Shown: positions 5,926 through 15,500, numbered from the stretch's first letter. The stretch: 18,329 nucleotides of DNA from Proteobacteria bacterium UBA1673 (GCA_002320385.1 DCKN01000041.1:8229-26557); one strand, 5' to 3'. Translations and numbers: made by a program. Notes: generated by a model not told the origin, from the sequence alone.

Positions 5926-7674
5926 TTACATCGTCTCTGGCATGGTTATGCCCAACATGCTTGCTGTTTTGTCGATGATGTTGGCAACTCGCTGGCTTAA
6001 TGCCATTCGAAACGCTCTTATTTCCTCACTTTTTTCTTGTAGTATTGGTGTCTCGTGATAATAATTATTATAGTTTTTTGCAAGATCGTAAAGGTAGTTG
6101 GCAAGAATTGACGGATTTCTGTTGTGCGCTGATGAGAAAAGTTGATTATGATAATCGAGACACTTCTTAATCACTTTCCGTTCAATGTCTAGCATGGGTT
6201 GTGGTTTTTTAGGGTAGTTGCATTCATGATTGTATTTTTTAATTAGCGATTGGATTCGGGCATAGGTGTATTGGATAAATGGTCCGGTTTTTCCGTGAAA
6301 GTCTATCGATTCTTTTGGGTCAAACATGACGGTTTTCTTGGGATCGACTTTGAGAAGCTGAAACTTCAGTGCGCCATGTCCAATGATTTTATTGAGTGTG
6401 TCATTTGGTTCTTGTCGGCCGCGCGCCACTGCAATATCGGCTGCGCTCTGTTCCATTTTATCCATTAGATCATCGGCGTCTACGACAGTCCCTTCTCTGG
6501 ATTTCATTTTGCCAGAGGGGAGTGTCACCATGCCGTAAGAGAGGTGATGGCATCTTTCAGCCCAGGGGTAGCCCAGGCGTTTCAGAATGAGAAATAGGAC
6601 TTTAAAATGATAATCTTGTTCGTCAGCAACGGTGTAGATCATGCTATTGAATGCAAAGTCTTGATAACGTTCGATGGCTGTGCCGATGTCTTGAGTGATA
6701 TATACGGATGTTCCATCAGAGCGGAGCAGGATTTTTTCATCTAACCCTTCTTTGGTAAGATCTATCCATACAGAACCGTCACTTTTTTTGTAGAAAATAC
6801 CTTTTTTTAGACCTTCGGCAATTACTTTTTTCCCCAGAATATAGGTATTGCTCTCATAATAGTTTTTATTGAAGTGTACGCCTAGTCTTTGGTATGTTTG
6901 CTCAAACCCATCATACACCCATTGATTCATTTTTTTCCAAAGGCTAATTGTATCAGGATCTCCTTTTTCCCAGTTGCGAAGCATTTTTTGTACAGCTTGA
7001 TTGAGCGTTGACTGGGTCTCTGCTTCGTCTTTGCTTAGTCCTGATTTTATCAATGATTTAATCTCAATCTGGTACTGTTTTTCATATTCTACGTAAAACT
7101 TGCCCACAAAATGATCACCTTTTATTCCGCTAGATTTTGGCGTTTCATCGTCTCCAAATAGCTGCCAGGCAAGCATCGATTTACAAATATGAATCCCTCG
7201 GTCGTTGATGATTTGAATGGTCTTAACATCATAACCAATTTCGGTAAGTATCTTACTGACGCTATAGCCAAGAAGGTTATTTCTTATGTGTCCGAGATGA
7301 AGGGGTTTGTTGGTATTAGGAGAAGAATACTCAATGAGGTACGTTGAGTGTTTTGGTGCCAGTTGTTTTATGTTTTCGATACTATGTTGCCACGCTGCCT
7401 CATAGAGCTTATGGTTCTTGATAGTTAGGTTTAGAAACCCTTTGACAGTATCAAACTGTTCGATCAAGGTTGAGTTGTTGAGGAGTTCGTTTCCAATTTC
7501 TTTGGCAGTTATTTCCGGATTTTTCTTGGAAAATCTCAACAACGGGAAGACAACCAATGTAAAGTCACCTTCAAAATGACTGGGTGTTTTTTCTAGAGTT
7601 GGTTTAAAGTCATCGATGTGGTAGAGTTTATGAACAGCTTTGTGTATGGCGCTGTTGAGTAAATCTTCTAGCAT
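5926..7674 (-). CDS. argS: Arginyl-tRNA synthetase, Bacteroidetes-like type
   Basis: Class I synthetase that charges tRNA-Arg. The 582-residue product has an N-terminal additional domain (about 1-110) and the catalytic signature HLGH (126-129) within SSPNTNKPLHLGH. The KMSKS-like loop is KMKS (389-392) in PSGKMKSREG. A C-terminal anticodon-binding helical domain begins with the RIQSL region. The sequence around the active site, with IINDRGIHICKSMLAWQ and a GxKGDHFVGKFYVE insertion, does not resemble E. coli ArgS, which has VGDWGTQFGML there. It matches what I remember of Bacteroidetes enzymes. I infer horizontal replacement of the native gene. The protein is rich in Lys (58 by my count). A weak Shine-Dalgarno site (GGA) precedes the ATG. 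Function is certain; origin is inference. Confidence 0.95.
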   Translation of the reverse strand: MLEDLLNSAIHKAVHKLYHIDDFKPTLEKTPSHFEGDFTLVVFPLLRFSKKNPEITAKEIGNELLNNSTLIEQFDTVKGFLNLTIKNHKLYEAAWQHSIENIKQLAPKHSTYLIEYSSPNTNKPLHLGHIRNNLLGYSVSKILTEIGYDVKTIQIINDRGIHICKSMLAWQLFGDDETPKSSGIKGDHFVGKFYVEYEKQYQIEIKSLIKSGLSKDEAETQSTLNQAVQKMLRNWEKGDPDTISLWKKMNQWVYDGFEQTYQRLGVHFNKNYYESNTYILGKKVIAEGLKKGIFYKKSDGSVWIDLTKEGLDEKILLRSDGTSVYITQDIGTAIERYQDFAFNSMIYTVADEQDYHFKVLFLILKRLGYPWAERCHHLSYGMVTLPSGKMKSREGTVVDADDLMDKMEQSAADIAVARGRQEPNDTLNKIIGHGALKFQLLKVDPKKTVMFDPKESIDFHGKTGPFIQYTYARIQSLIKKYNHECNYPKKPQPMLDIERKVIKKCLDYHNQLFSSAHNRNPSILANYLYDLAKNYNNYYHETPILQEKSEEIRAFRMALSQRVANIIDKTASMLGITMPETM

Positions 7675-7828
7675 TGATAGGATTCCTAGGACTTGTACGG
7701 CCCCAATCGTAACATGATTTGCGCTTGATTGCTACTCTTTTGTCGGATTTTACTTGGTTTATGGTCTTGTGTTGGGTGCTTGTTTTGGGCGAAATTATCG
7801 TAAATTGATGCTACGGTGATCTCTTGGA

Positions 7829-8737
7829 TTAATAAATATACTGTGTGAACCTGCCTGCTAGCCGATGGCAAATTGCTTTTAGGCGCAGTATGCTTCTTTC
7901 GAGCTTGGTTTTGCTATGGCTGTCGCATGATATAGTGAGGGGGTTGTCTTTGTATTCCCAATAACATTTTGCTAGCTGTTTCCATGAGGTCCACTGATAG
8001 TGGCATCGATCTGGGTTTTGTAGTCCTAGCTGTTTATCTATCGCTGATCCCATGTCTAGATAAATATTATTAGCGTTTTCTTTATATAGGTGGTGTATGA
8101 TGGTGTTTGATACGGGGCCTGCACAGAACAGAAATAGTTTTCCGTGAGGTTTGTTTTTTCGGACATAGTGCATGAGTTCGGATTGAATTTTTTTGTAATC
8201 TTTCCATGCGTTCATTGTTATAGGAACATGTTTTACGACATTAAAGCCTTGTTTTTCCATGTATGATAGGTCGATGTGCTCATTGGCAGTGATGACGATT
8301 TCATAGCTTTTGATAAGCGGTAGGACTTGAGAGATTGTCCTAGGGTGCAGTGCATTACAAAAAAGAGATGCGAATGTTTCCCATTGTGGATCAATTGGGT
8401 GATGTTTTCTTAGGTAGGCGCGAAAGCCGTCTTTTTTCTCCATACAGCCACAAGGGATACCGACATAGTAACCCTCTAGCGTGATTAGTCCTTCTTTTAG
8501 CGCTTCTGTAAAACTATTACCGGCGGTCAATTGCCACTGGTTGCATGTGAAGCTTTCATTTGAGATGGCGCTTATTTCCCCATCACCATATCGCACAAAA
8601 GCAAAGTTTTCTCTGTTTTTTAACAGTCTAGTAATTTTGTCAAATTCTTGTTCAATTGTTTTGTTTTGTCGCTGAGTCATTAGATCATGGTGTGATATCG
8701 TTTTTATCAATCTATCATTGAGGGTTGCTGGATGCAA
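7829..8737 (-). CDS. GT-D fold (DUF1792-like) glycosyltransferase
   Basis: A 302-residue protein with the hallmark RYGDGE (49-54). The DGE corresponds to the metal-binding DxE of the GT-D fold glycosyltransferases (DUF1792). These add sugars to glycoproteins, capsule or LPS in other bacteria. Further family-like features are FCAGPVSNTIIHHLY (204-218), a nucleotide-binding-like strand and loop, and LDMGS (227-231). No signal peptide or membrane segment is visible, so it should act in the cytoplasm. The frame starts at TTG 8737, with AGGGA about 11 bases upstream. An alternative ATG at 8680 has no Shine-Dalgarno site and would remove 19 poorly conserved-looking residues. It stands alone between argS and the divergent metG, with no other glycan gene nearby, so donor and acceptor are unknown. 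Confidence 0.72.
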   Translation of the reverse strand: MHPATLNDRLIKTISHHDLMTQRQNKTIEQEFDKITRLLKNRENFAFVRYGDGEISAISNESFTCNQWQLTAGNSFTEALKEGLITLEGYYVGIPCGCMEKKDGFRAYLRKHHPIDPQWETFASLFCNALHPRTISQVLPLIKSYEIVITANEHIDLSYMEKQGFNVVKHVPITMNAWKDYKKIQSELMHYVRKNKPHGKLFLFCAGPVSNTIIHHLYKENANNIYLDMGSAIDKQLGLQNPDRCHYQWTSWKQLAKCYWEYKDNPLTISCDSHSKTKLERSILRLKAICHRLAGRFTQYIY

Positions 8738-8847
8738 TACTGGTTAGTTCCCTGTCTGTTTTTACATCATATTTTTGTTTCAATAATTGCGTTGGTTGTC
8801 TTTTTCATGTTTGTTTAAGAAAAGCCATATCTTTCATGAGGTATCTA

Positions 8848-8876
8848 TTGATTGTTTTGGTTTTTCTGGGTTAATT
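8848..8876 (+). promoter_or_regulatory. Candidate promoter of metG
   Basis: TTGATT (8848-8853) and TTAATT (8871-8876) are 17 bases apart, each matching four of six consensus positions, about 30 bases before the GTG start. Other AT-rich combinations in this interval are nearly as good, so the exact position is uncertain. Confidence 0.35.
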
Positions 8877-8906
8877 GTGGTAGGATATTGATTTTATGGA
8901 GCGCTT

Positions 8907-10526
8907 GTGAGTGTCGGAATTTGCGTGACTACGGCTTTGCCTTATGCGAATGGTGAGCTGCATTTGGGTCACATTTTGGAACAAATACAGGCTGATATCT
9001 GGTGTCGATTTCAGAAGTTGCGGGGGAAGCGGGTATTATTTGTAGGCGGTGATGATGCCCATGGTACAGCCATCATGTTGTCGGCAGAGAAGAAAAAAAT
9101 CTCTCCTGATGCATGGATTGCAGATGTTTGGCAACGTCATCAGGCTGATATCGCTGATTTCCATGTGGATATGGATATTTTTTACACCACTCGCTCAGAA
9201 GAGAATCGTCATTTAGTTGAAGGTATTTACCAAGTTTTACATGGTAACCAATCATTGATGACCAAGGACGTCGAGCAGTCTTTTGATGAAGAGGCACAAA
9301 TGTTTTTGCCAGATCGTTTTATTCGAGGAACATGTCCTAAATGTGGTGAATTAGATCAATATGGTGATAATTGTGAGGTGTGTGGTGCTCATTATTTGCC
9401 GACAGAGCTGAAAAATCCTTATTCAGTGCTCAGTAACACTTCGCCAGTGACTAAGTCTTCCGAACATGTCTTTTTTCGACTGAGTCAGAAATCAAAGATG
9501 CTTAAGCACTGGTTAGACAATGCGGATTTACAATCATCGGTTAAGAATAAGCTCGTTGAGTGGTTAGATGCTGGTCTTCAGGACTGGGATATTTCTCGCG
9601 ATGCACCGTATTTTGGTTTTCAAATTCCCGGGTACTCAGACAAGTATTTTTACGTATGGATGGATGCTCCTGTGGGTTACATGGCCGCGGTTTCTCGTTA
9701 TGATGTTTTGAATCAAACTAACTATCTTAGAGATATCTTTGATGTTGGAAGTGATTGGGATCTGGTTCATTTTATTGGTAAAGACTTAGTCAATTTTCAT
9801 GGAGTATTTTGGCCAACGGTTTTGACCTCCGCTGGTTATAGAGCGCCGTCATCACTGCATGTGCACGGCTTTATCACGATTAATGGTGAGAAAATGTCTA
9901 AGTCTAAAGGTACTTTTGTGACAGCTAGAGATTATTTGAACGCGTTATCTCCAGAGTATTTGCGCTATTATTTTGCATGTAAGTTGAGTGACTCGGTGGT
10001 CGATATTGATTTAAATTGGGAAGATTTCGTTGCTCGTTGTAACGCTGATTTGGTTGGAAAGATCATCAATATTGGTAGTAGATGTGCAAGCTTTGTTCAT
10101 AAGTATTTCTCATCTCAATTGGCTGGTCGACTGGATGGCCTAGATTTGTATCATAAGTTTCTTGAAAAAGGTGACGCCATTGCTGAGATGTATGCACAAA
10201 AAAAATATAACTGTGTGGTGAGAGAAGTCATTCATCTGGCTGATTTAGCCAACCAGTATGTAGATAGTAAAAAACCATGGCAGATGGCAAAATCTCCTGA
10301 ACTTCTACCTGAGGTTTCTGAGGTATGTACGACCGCACTGCATTTATTTTGGGTTATTAGTGTTTATGTTGCGCCAATTGTTCCTGAGATGAGTAAAAAA
10401 ATGCAACAAATTTTCTCACACAAGGCAACTCATTGGGACGATGCTAAGCGCTTATTTCTAAAACAGCCACTTGGTGCTTTTCCACGAATACTTGAGCGTT
10501 TATCTGTTGATATGTGCCCAGCCTGA
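8907..10526 (+). CDS. metG: Methionyl-tRNA synthetase, short form
   Basis: Charges initiator and elongator tRNA-Met. The 539-residue product has HLGH (19-22), a zinc knuckle with C143, C146, C156 and C159 in the connective peptide, KMSKS (329-333), and a helical anticodon-binding domain. It ends there. The C-terminal Trbp111/EMAP-II-like dimerisation domain of the 677-residue E. coli enzyme is absent, as in other monomeric MetRS. The start is GTG with GGAG at 8898-8901, five bases upstream. An earlier ATG at 8896 meets a stop within three codons. The stop is followed after eight bases by the RnfB-like gene, whose Shine-Dalgarno site overlaps the metG stop codon, so the two form an operon. Confidence 0.96.
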   Translation: MSVGICVTTALPYANGELHLGHILEQIQADIWCRFQKLRGKRVLFVGGDDAHGTAIMLSAEKKKISPDAWIADVWQRHQADIADFHVDMDIFYTTRSEENRHLVEGIYQVLHGNQSLMTKDVEQSFDEEAQMFLPDRFIRGTCPKCGELDQYGDNCEVCGAHYLPTELKNPYSVLSNTSPVTKSSEHVFFRLSQKSKMLKHWLDNADLQSSVKNKLVEWLDAGLQDWDISRDAPYFGFQIPGYSDKYFYVWMDAPVGYMAAVSRYDVLNQTNYLRDIFDVGSDWDLVHFIGKDLVNFHGVFWPTVLTSAGYRAPSSLHVHGFITINGEKMSKSKGTFVTARDYLNALSPEYLRYYFACKLSDSVVDIDLNWEDFVARCNADLVGKIINIGSRCASFVHKYFSSQLAGRLDGLDLYHKFLEKGDAIAEMYAQKKYNCVVREVIHLADLANQYVDSKKPWQMAKSPELLPEVSEVCTTALHLFWVISVYVAPIVPEMSKKMQQIFSHKATHWDDAKRLFLKQPLGAFPRILERLSVDMCPA

Positions 10527-10534
10527 GGTTTTGT

Positions 10535-11098
10535 ATGAGTGTGGGTGTGCCTGCTTTAGTGGACTTGATTGATGCATCTTTACCACAAACACAGTGTAAA
10601 GAGTGTGACTTTGAGGCTTGTAGGCCCTACGCGCAGGCGGTTGTTGATGGTGAGGCATCGATTGATCGTTGTCGCCCTGGTGGAGAGCATACTTTGCGTC
10701 AAATTAGTCAACTTATGGGTATCGACCCTGCTCCTTATTTAAAAACTGTCATGGATCAGTTTAGGCCTGCTTCTATTGTGCGTATTGATTTGGATACTTG
10801 TATTGGTTGCGTGAAGTGTATACAGGTTTGTCCTGTTGATGCGATCGTTGGGGCGCCTAAGCGTGCCCATGTGGTTCTTGAAGATGTCTGTACGGGGTGC
10901 AATCTATGTATAGAGCCATGTCCTGTTGACTGTATTCATGAACATGCCATTGATAATCCAACGGTTCATGATCGGCGAATGCAGGATCAATCTCGTGCTC
11001 GATTTGAGCGCCGTATGGTGCGCTTGAAACGTCAGGCCGATGAAAAATCCCGAGCGTTCTCTAAGGCGCAGAAACTCATATCAGGGGTGACTTCTTAG
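10535..11098 (+). CDS. rnfB: Orphan RnfB/RsxB-like iron-sulfur protein
   Basis: A 187-residue electron carrier resembling RnfB/RsxB. An N-terminal four-cysteine cluster (C21, C24, C29, C46; CKECDFEACRPYAQ) is followed by two ferredoxin motifs. These are DTCIGCVKCIQVCP (C89, C92, C95, C99) and DVCTGCNLCIEPCP (C119, C122, C125, C129). Together they predict three 4Fe-4S clusters. The N-terminal membrane helix of RnfB is missing, and no rnfACDGE genes are present in the window. A basic, Arg/Gln-rich tail (about residues 148-187) is unlike the E. coli end. ATG 10535 has TGAGG six bases upstream. An in-frame ATG at 10514 would overlap metG and has no such site. It overlaps nth by one base. The E. 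coli order rsxABCDGE-nth suggests a shrunken remnant operon. Its redox partner is unknown. Confidence 0.88.
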   Translation: MSVGVPALVDLIDASLPQTQCKECDFEACRPYAQAVVDGEASIDRCRPGGEHTLRQISQLMGIDPAPYLKTVMDQFRPASIVRIDLDTCIGCVKCIQVCPVDAIVGAPKRAHVVLEDVCTGCNLCIEPCPVDCIHEHAIDNPTVHDRRMQDQSRARFERRMVRLKRQADEKSRAFSKAQKLISGVTS

Positions 11099-11751
11099 TG
11101 AGAAAAGTATTCAAACGACGTGTGGAGGCAATTTTTCAGTTGTTTGCGTCTCGGGCTCCTGAGCCGGTTGGAGAACTTGAATACCAAACGCCTTTTGAAT
11201 TATTGGTGGCAGTTGTATTGTCGGCTCAGGCTACTGATATTAGTGTTAATAAGGCTACAAAGCGACTCTACTCTGTTGCTAATACGCCTGAATCAATTTA
11301 CGCCTTGGGTGTTTCTGGTCTGATTCCCTACATTAAAACTATCGGACTCTTCAATAATAAGGCTAAGCATATTATTGCTTTATGTCAGATGTTGATTGAT
11401 GAATATGACTCAAAAGTCCCTGACTGTCTATCTGACTTAGTACGTTTACCAGGTGTTGGTCGAAAAACAGCCAATGTTGTTTTGAATATGGCTTTTCATC
11501 AACCAACGATGGCTGTAGATACGCATGTTTATCGGGTATCTCGTCGTCTTGGATTGACTAAGGCAAAAACGGTACTTGGTGTGGAGCAGGATCTTCTTAA
11601 AGTGATTCCCTCTGACTACATGATGTACGCCCATCATTGGTTGATTCTGCATGGTCGGTATATCTGTAAAGCTCGTACGCCATTGTGCGCAGATTGTTTC
11701 TTAGCACCTTACTGTCCTTATTACAAAAAAATATTTAAGAACACTGAATGA
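11098..11751 (+). CDS. nth: Endonuclease III
   Basis: Bifunctional DNA glycosylase/AP lyase of base excision repair that removes oxidised pyrimidines. The 217-residue product has the helix-hairpin-helix LPGVGRKTANVVL with catalytic K123, the catalytic Asp141 in AVDTHVYRV, and the C-terminal 4Fe-4S ligand set C-x6-C-x2-C-x5-C (CKARTPLCADCFLAPYC). Its length is close to that of E. coli Nth (211). The GTG start shares one base with the TAG stop of the RnfB-like gene, so translation is coupled. A second GTG/ATG start is not needed, because residues from VFKRRV onwards already align with the family. It is the last gene of the metG operon, and a hairpin begins two bases after the stop. Confidence 0.97.
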   Translation: MRKVFKRRVEAIFQLFASRAPEPVGELEYQTPFELLVAVVLSAQATDISVNKATKRLYSVANTPESIYALGVSGLIPYIKTIGLFNNKAKHIIALCQMLIDEYDSKVPDCLSDLVRLPGVGRKTANVVLNMAFHQPTMAVDTHVYRVSRRLGLTKAKTVLGVEQDLLKVIPSDYMMYAHHWLILHGRYICKARTPLCADCFLAPYCPYYKKIFKNTE

Positions 11752-11752
11752 T

Positions 11753-11783
11753 CTTTACACGGAGTGAGTCCCTCCATGTAAAG
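11753..11783. terminator. Hairpin after nth
   Basis: CTTTACA-C-GGAG pairs with CTCC-A-TGTAAAG around a TGAGTCC loop, giving eleven pairs and one C-A mismatch. It starts two bases after the nth stop codon, as a terminator or mRNA-stabilising 3' structure would. It lacks a T run, so it is either a weak terminator or a processing/stability hairpin. Confidence 0.5.
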
Positions 11784-11886
11784 CAAAGGTTGTACTATTT
11801 GTTGTGGGATTATTTATCATTTTTTTAATGCTGGATGGCTTAGAACTAATCGAGTACTTGCATGATTTCTCTGGCAAGGTATGATG

Positions 11887-12279
11887 ATGACATGTGCTTT
11901 AGATGTTTTAATTATGGGTTTTCAGTTATTATCTTTGATTTTGGTGCTTACTTCAACAGCGTTTGCAGATGGTTTGCAATCGGATAGTTGTTTGCAGTGT
12001 ATGCGCTCGGTGAATGCAACGCTTGGTGAATGTAAAACATGCGCGCAGTATGTGCAGCAGATGATGGCGTCATCGAACCTTGATCATTTGACAGGGCTAA
12101 TGGCATCGCTTAAGAAGACGGCATACAAAAATTGTGACGAGCACGGCTTACAAAGCAAAGCCTGTCAGGTTTATCATGCATTATGCCAAGATGATCATGC
12201 ATGTGATCATGAGTTATTGTCAAGATTATCTGAGTTGAAAGAGTCTTCAGAGACTATGGTGGATACGGTGGTTGCTTAG
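11887..12279 (+). CDS. Small exported eight-cysteine protein, unknown function
   Basis: A protein I do not recognise. Three ATG codons lie in tandem at 11881, 11884 and 11887. The last is best placed, seven bases after AAGG, giving about 130 residues. A hydrophobic N-terminal segment ending STAFA-DG is a convincing Sec signal peptide. The mature part of about 100 residues has eight cysteines. Counted from the third Met they are at 35, 38, 49, 52, 83, 93, 100 and 106. The first four form two CxxC pairs 14 residues apart, and the rest follow a predicted helix. An even number of cysteines in an exported protein suggests disulfides. Metal binding by the CxxC pairs is the alternative. No catalytic motif or membrane anchor is visible. 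It could be a periplasmic, surface or secreted protein. Confidence 0.7.
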   Translation: MTCALDVLIMGFQLLSLILVLTSTAFADGLQSDSCLQCMRSVNATLGECKTCAQYVQQMMASSNLDHLTGLMASLKKTAYKNCDEHGLQSKACQVYHALCQDDHACDHELLSRLSELKESSETMVDTVVA

Positions 12280-12480
12280 GTGGGTGGCGTGACGCTGCTT
12301 GTTAACTTGGCGTCTTGTTTTTGACATGTATGCCGTATCTATCAGGGCCAGAATTTATTGTGTGGTTACAATGAATGTGGTTTGGGCCGGTTGTTTTTGA
12401 GTGGCTTTTTTTCTCGATTAACCAATTGATTAATATGATGGCTGTGTGGTTCTCATATGCACATGATGTCAATATGAGTA

Positions 12481-12502
12481 ATACGTGATCACCTGCACGT
12501 AT
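12481..12502. repeat. Inverted repeat in the 12280-12552 intergenic region
   Basis: ATACGTG and CACGTAT form perfect 7-bp arms around ATCACCTG. It lies between the convergent ends of the eight-cysteine protein gene and the CPBP protease gene, so it may help stop transcription. Neither side has a T run. I see nothing else in the surrounding 273 bases, and no ORF there looks real. Confidence 0.4.
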
Positions 12503-12552
12503 GTAGCGGTAACTCCTGTGGTATGCACCTTAGGTCGAGCTTTTTAGAAGGT

Positions 12553-15500
12553 TTATCGACGCCTTGCTTTGACGAATTGATTCTTTTGATAACGTGTTGT
12601 CAATGCAATTGATGTTATCATGATGGTCATTGCAGTGATCAATTGTACAAAGTTATAACCGGTAAAAGCCGGGTTCTTAATGCTGATAATGATATGACAA
12701 ATATAAGTCATAGCAACCATGGTTGGTAGTATGAGGGGTTGCTTTTTTAGTATTGGCCAGATACTTGTGATATAAGCTAATACCACAATAAAATCAACGC
12801 CAAGCAACAACGGCGTTGTTATGATTCCTTGGTTTGATACGATTAGTTGATGTGAGAATACTGTGACTGCCAATATTGCTAATATGTTACATGTTATGGA
12901 TTGTTTTACTCTTTGTTGGGACCATAAAACTACTCCGACTATTGACATGCTATTGATTAGGAAGCTCGGAATGATGCTGAATGAGTAGAGTGAGGGGATT
13001 ATTTTGGATAGTATTTCAATATTACTAAATTGCCAGTTATTCTCGGGCGCAATGACGTTAGCAACCATGAGTTTTGTGACAGATAGTCCTAGTCCTAGGC
13101 CAATACCTACGAGGTAATGTGTTTGTTTATCTTTATTGGCAGCATAATTTTTTTGTGAGGCTAGAGTGTAGTGCGCCAATATACAAATAATGACACAGAT
13201 AAATATTGTTGAGATGATCGTACTTGTTACCACGAAAAGAAGTTGGTTTGAGTAATTGATTGATGTTCTAAATGATGATGTTAGTTCTTCTATGCTGTTT
13301 GCCATGTTCATAGTCCCGAGCAAGAATAGTCCAGCAAATAGATATTTTATGTTGACAAAGTTGACTTTATTGACGGTAAGGGATTTGCTTGCTATGACGA
13401 TGATGAAAATGAAAAAACAAAATTTTATCATGGATATGATTGTCTTAAGAAAATCAACCTTCTCTAGATTGATCTGATGCGCTTGTTGCCATTTTTCTGG
13501 AATGAATAAGTAGTTGGATTTGCCAGTTATTCGGTCACCCGATATGTTAATATCAACTCGTGGTTTGATATTTTCTAGCTGAGGTGGTGTCTTAAATTGA
13601 AATGTTAGTTGCCAATCGACTCTATTGCTAGTGGTAACTGATGAAGATTGTTTGATGAGTTCGAAATTTTTAAAGTCACCGAAATCCTGGCGCAATTGGT
13701 TGTGCGATAGCTTCAGTGCCTGCTCTTCAGTGATTGATTTACCTTCTACATTTTCAGATAGGTTATGATCAAAAGCTGTGTGGTGATCGCTTAAGTCGAT
13801 TATGAGTTCTTCACTACGATCGGTTTGAGACCCCGAGAAGAGCGCATATCGAATGACCCAGGCATAATGTGGTAGGAACGGCTTGAGATTAAGGTTGCCG
13901 TTGTCTGTTATGATGGTGGGATTGCGTAGTAGATTTTCTAATTGTGATTGACCGATATGCTCTGTTAGAAAACGAATTGATTTGTTGTTATTGATAAGTT
14001 CTGCTGTCTGATTGATAGTCCATTTTTTTGACATGTCTAGGAATTGACCTTGTGCGGTCTGTTGAGCTTGTTTCAGCGCTTGTGATTTACTCATTTGTAA
14101 AGGTGCGGTCAGTCGTAAGCTATGCGTCCAGCTAAATATCATGATACCTGTCGCCAGAACACAAATTAGTGCACTTGAGATTTTATCGGTTGTTGATAGT
14201 GAGGTATTTTGCTTTTTTGTCATGGGTATTTGTTTGCGCATTAAGGCTGTTGGTGGTTGCCAGTTTTTATTGAGAAACCTTTCTGGGATATTTTGCCCAA
14301 CAATCACTTTATTAACTATTTTCGCTTTGATGGTGATTATGGCTGGTATCAACAACCAAAGGATACATATGGATTGTTGTATCCAGATCATGTTTGTGTT
14401 CATGTTAAATATGATCATACTGAATTGATAAACGTCAAATAAATAGTGTGCGATGATACATGGCACGAGCCCATATTTGAGATAAACGAATCCGTAGCCT
14501 AAAAACGGAACAAAGAGCTCCAGTGTTCTTATGTAGAAAGGCTGTTGTGGATAGCTTGAGTGGGCAAGGCCAAAAAGTATTGCTTGTAACGGTATGATGA
14601 TAGCAATTGCTAAGGATAACCTTTTATAGCGTAGGCCGATGAGAACCGCACTGGCAATTGGCACCGCTCTGAATAAGCATTCCTCTAAGGTACCTGCCTG
14701 CAGTGACAGGCTGAATGAATACAATGATGGTACATAGGTGCTAATGAAGTCCGGGTTAAACAGTGGGCCAGTTGGAATCCATACGTTTGGGATTGATTGT
14801 GCAACGAGATAGAAGATCGATTGATAGCCCACGGTGATGCCAAAAATAATATACGCTAGAAGAATTAGAAACGAGGTTTCTTTGGACGATGCTGATTCTG
14901 TGTGCCACCAGGACCAAACATGAATATGATTGGGAAATGTTTTTCTGTCTAAATATTCTCCTGCCACTAGGCATGGACCAAGCGTAATGAGTGTGTTTAT
15001 TGCTTGGTAGATAATGTCAACAAAATTGTTGGAGAGAAACAGTGTGATGGATTGCGTCGTCTGGTAAGCTGAAAACCAAAGTAATGGAAGAAGATTCATC
15101 GTATTTAGACTCAAAAAAAGCGTGATGATACCTGTCATGGCTAAGCTGCCTTGCCAGTTGAGGTTCTGTGTCTTTTGGCCTTGATAAAGTGCAAATAGTA
15201 TTATACCGCCGTAGCCCAATACGATGATTATATTGCCAATCATGCCCAATGTATTATTGAATGACATCATTTCAGCAAAATCTCGACTGAAGTTTTCGGG
15301 CAGTTTAACATCTGGGGTTAGTTTAGATATTTGATCACCACTCACGACAGCCGTAATTTGTAGCTTAGCTTCTCTAAGTGACTGTTTTGTGTTTTCAAAA
15401 ATAAGAATATGATCGACTCGATTTGGTAGTTTTTCTTCAGAATAGTCTTTCAGTTGGTAATTTGCCGGGTTAATGCCTTGAATGTGATAAGTGTTGATTT

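Noticed and set aside
7686..7871. 61-codon minus-strand frame between argS and the glycosyltransferase
   Set aside because: It overlaps the glycosyltransferase end, has low-complexity polar content and no Shine-Dalgarno site or recognisable motif.
10514..10534. Earlier ATG for the RnfB-like gene
   Set aside because: It overlaps metG, and its seven extra residues do not match RnfB. ATG 10535 has a well-placed TGAGG.
11446..11652. Antisense frame within nth
   Set aside because: It is a shadow of a well-conserved gene in a GT-rich strand, with no motif of its own.
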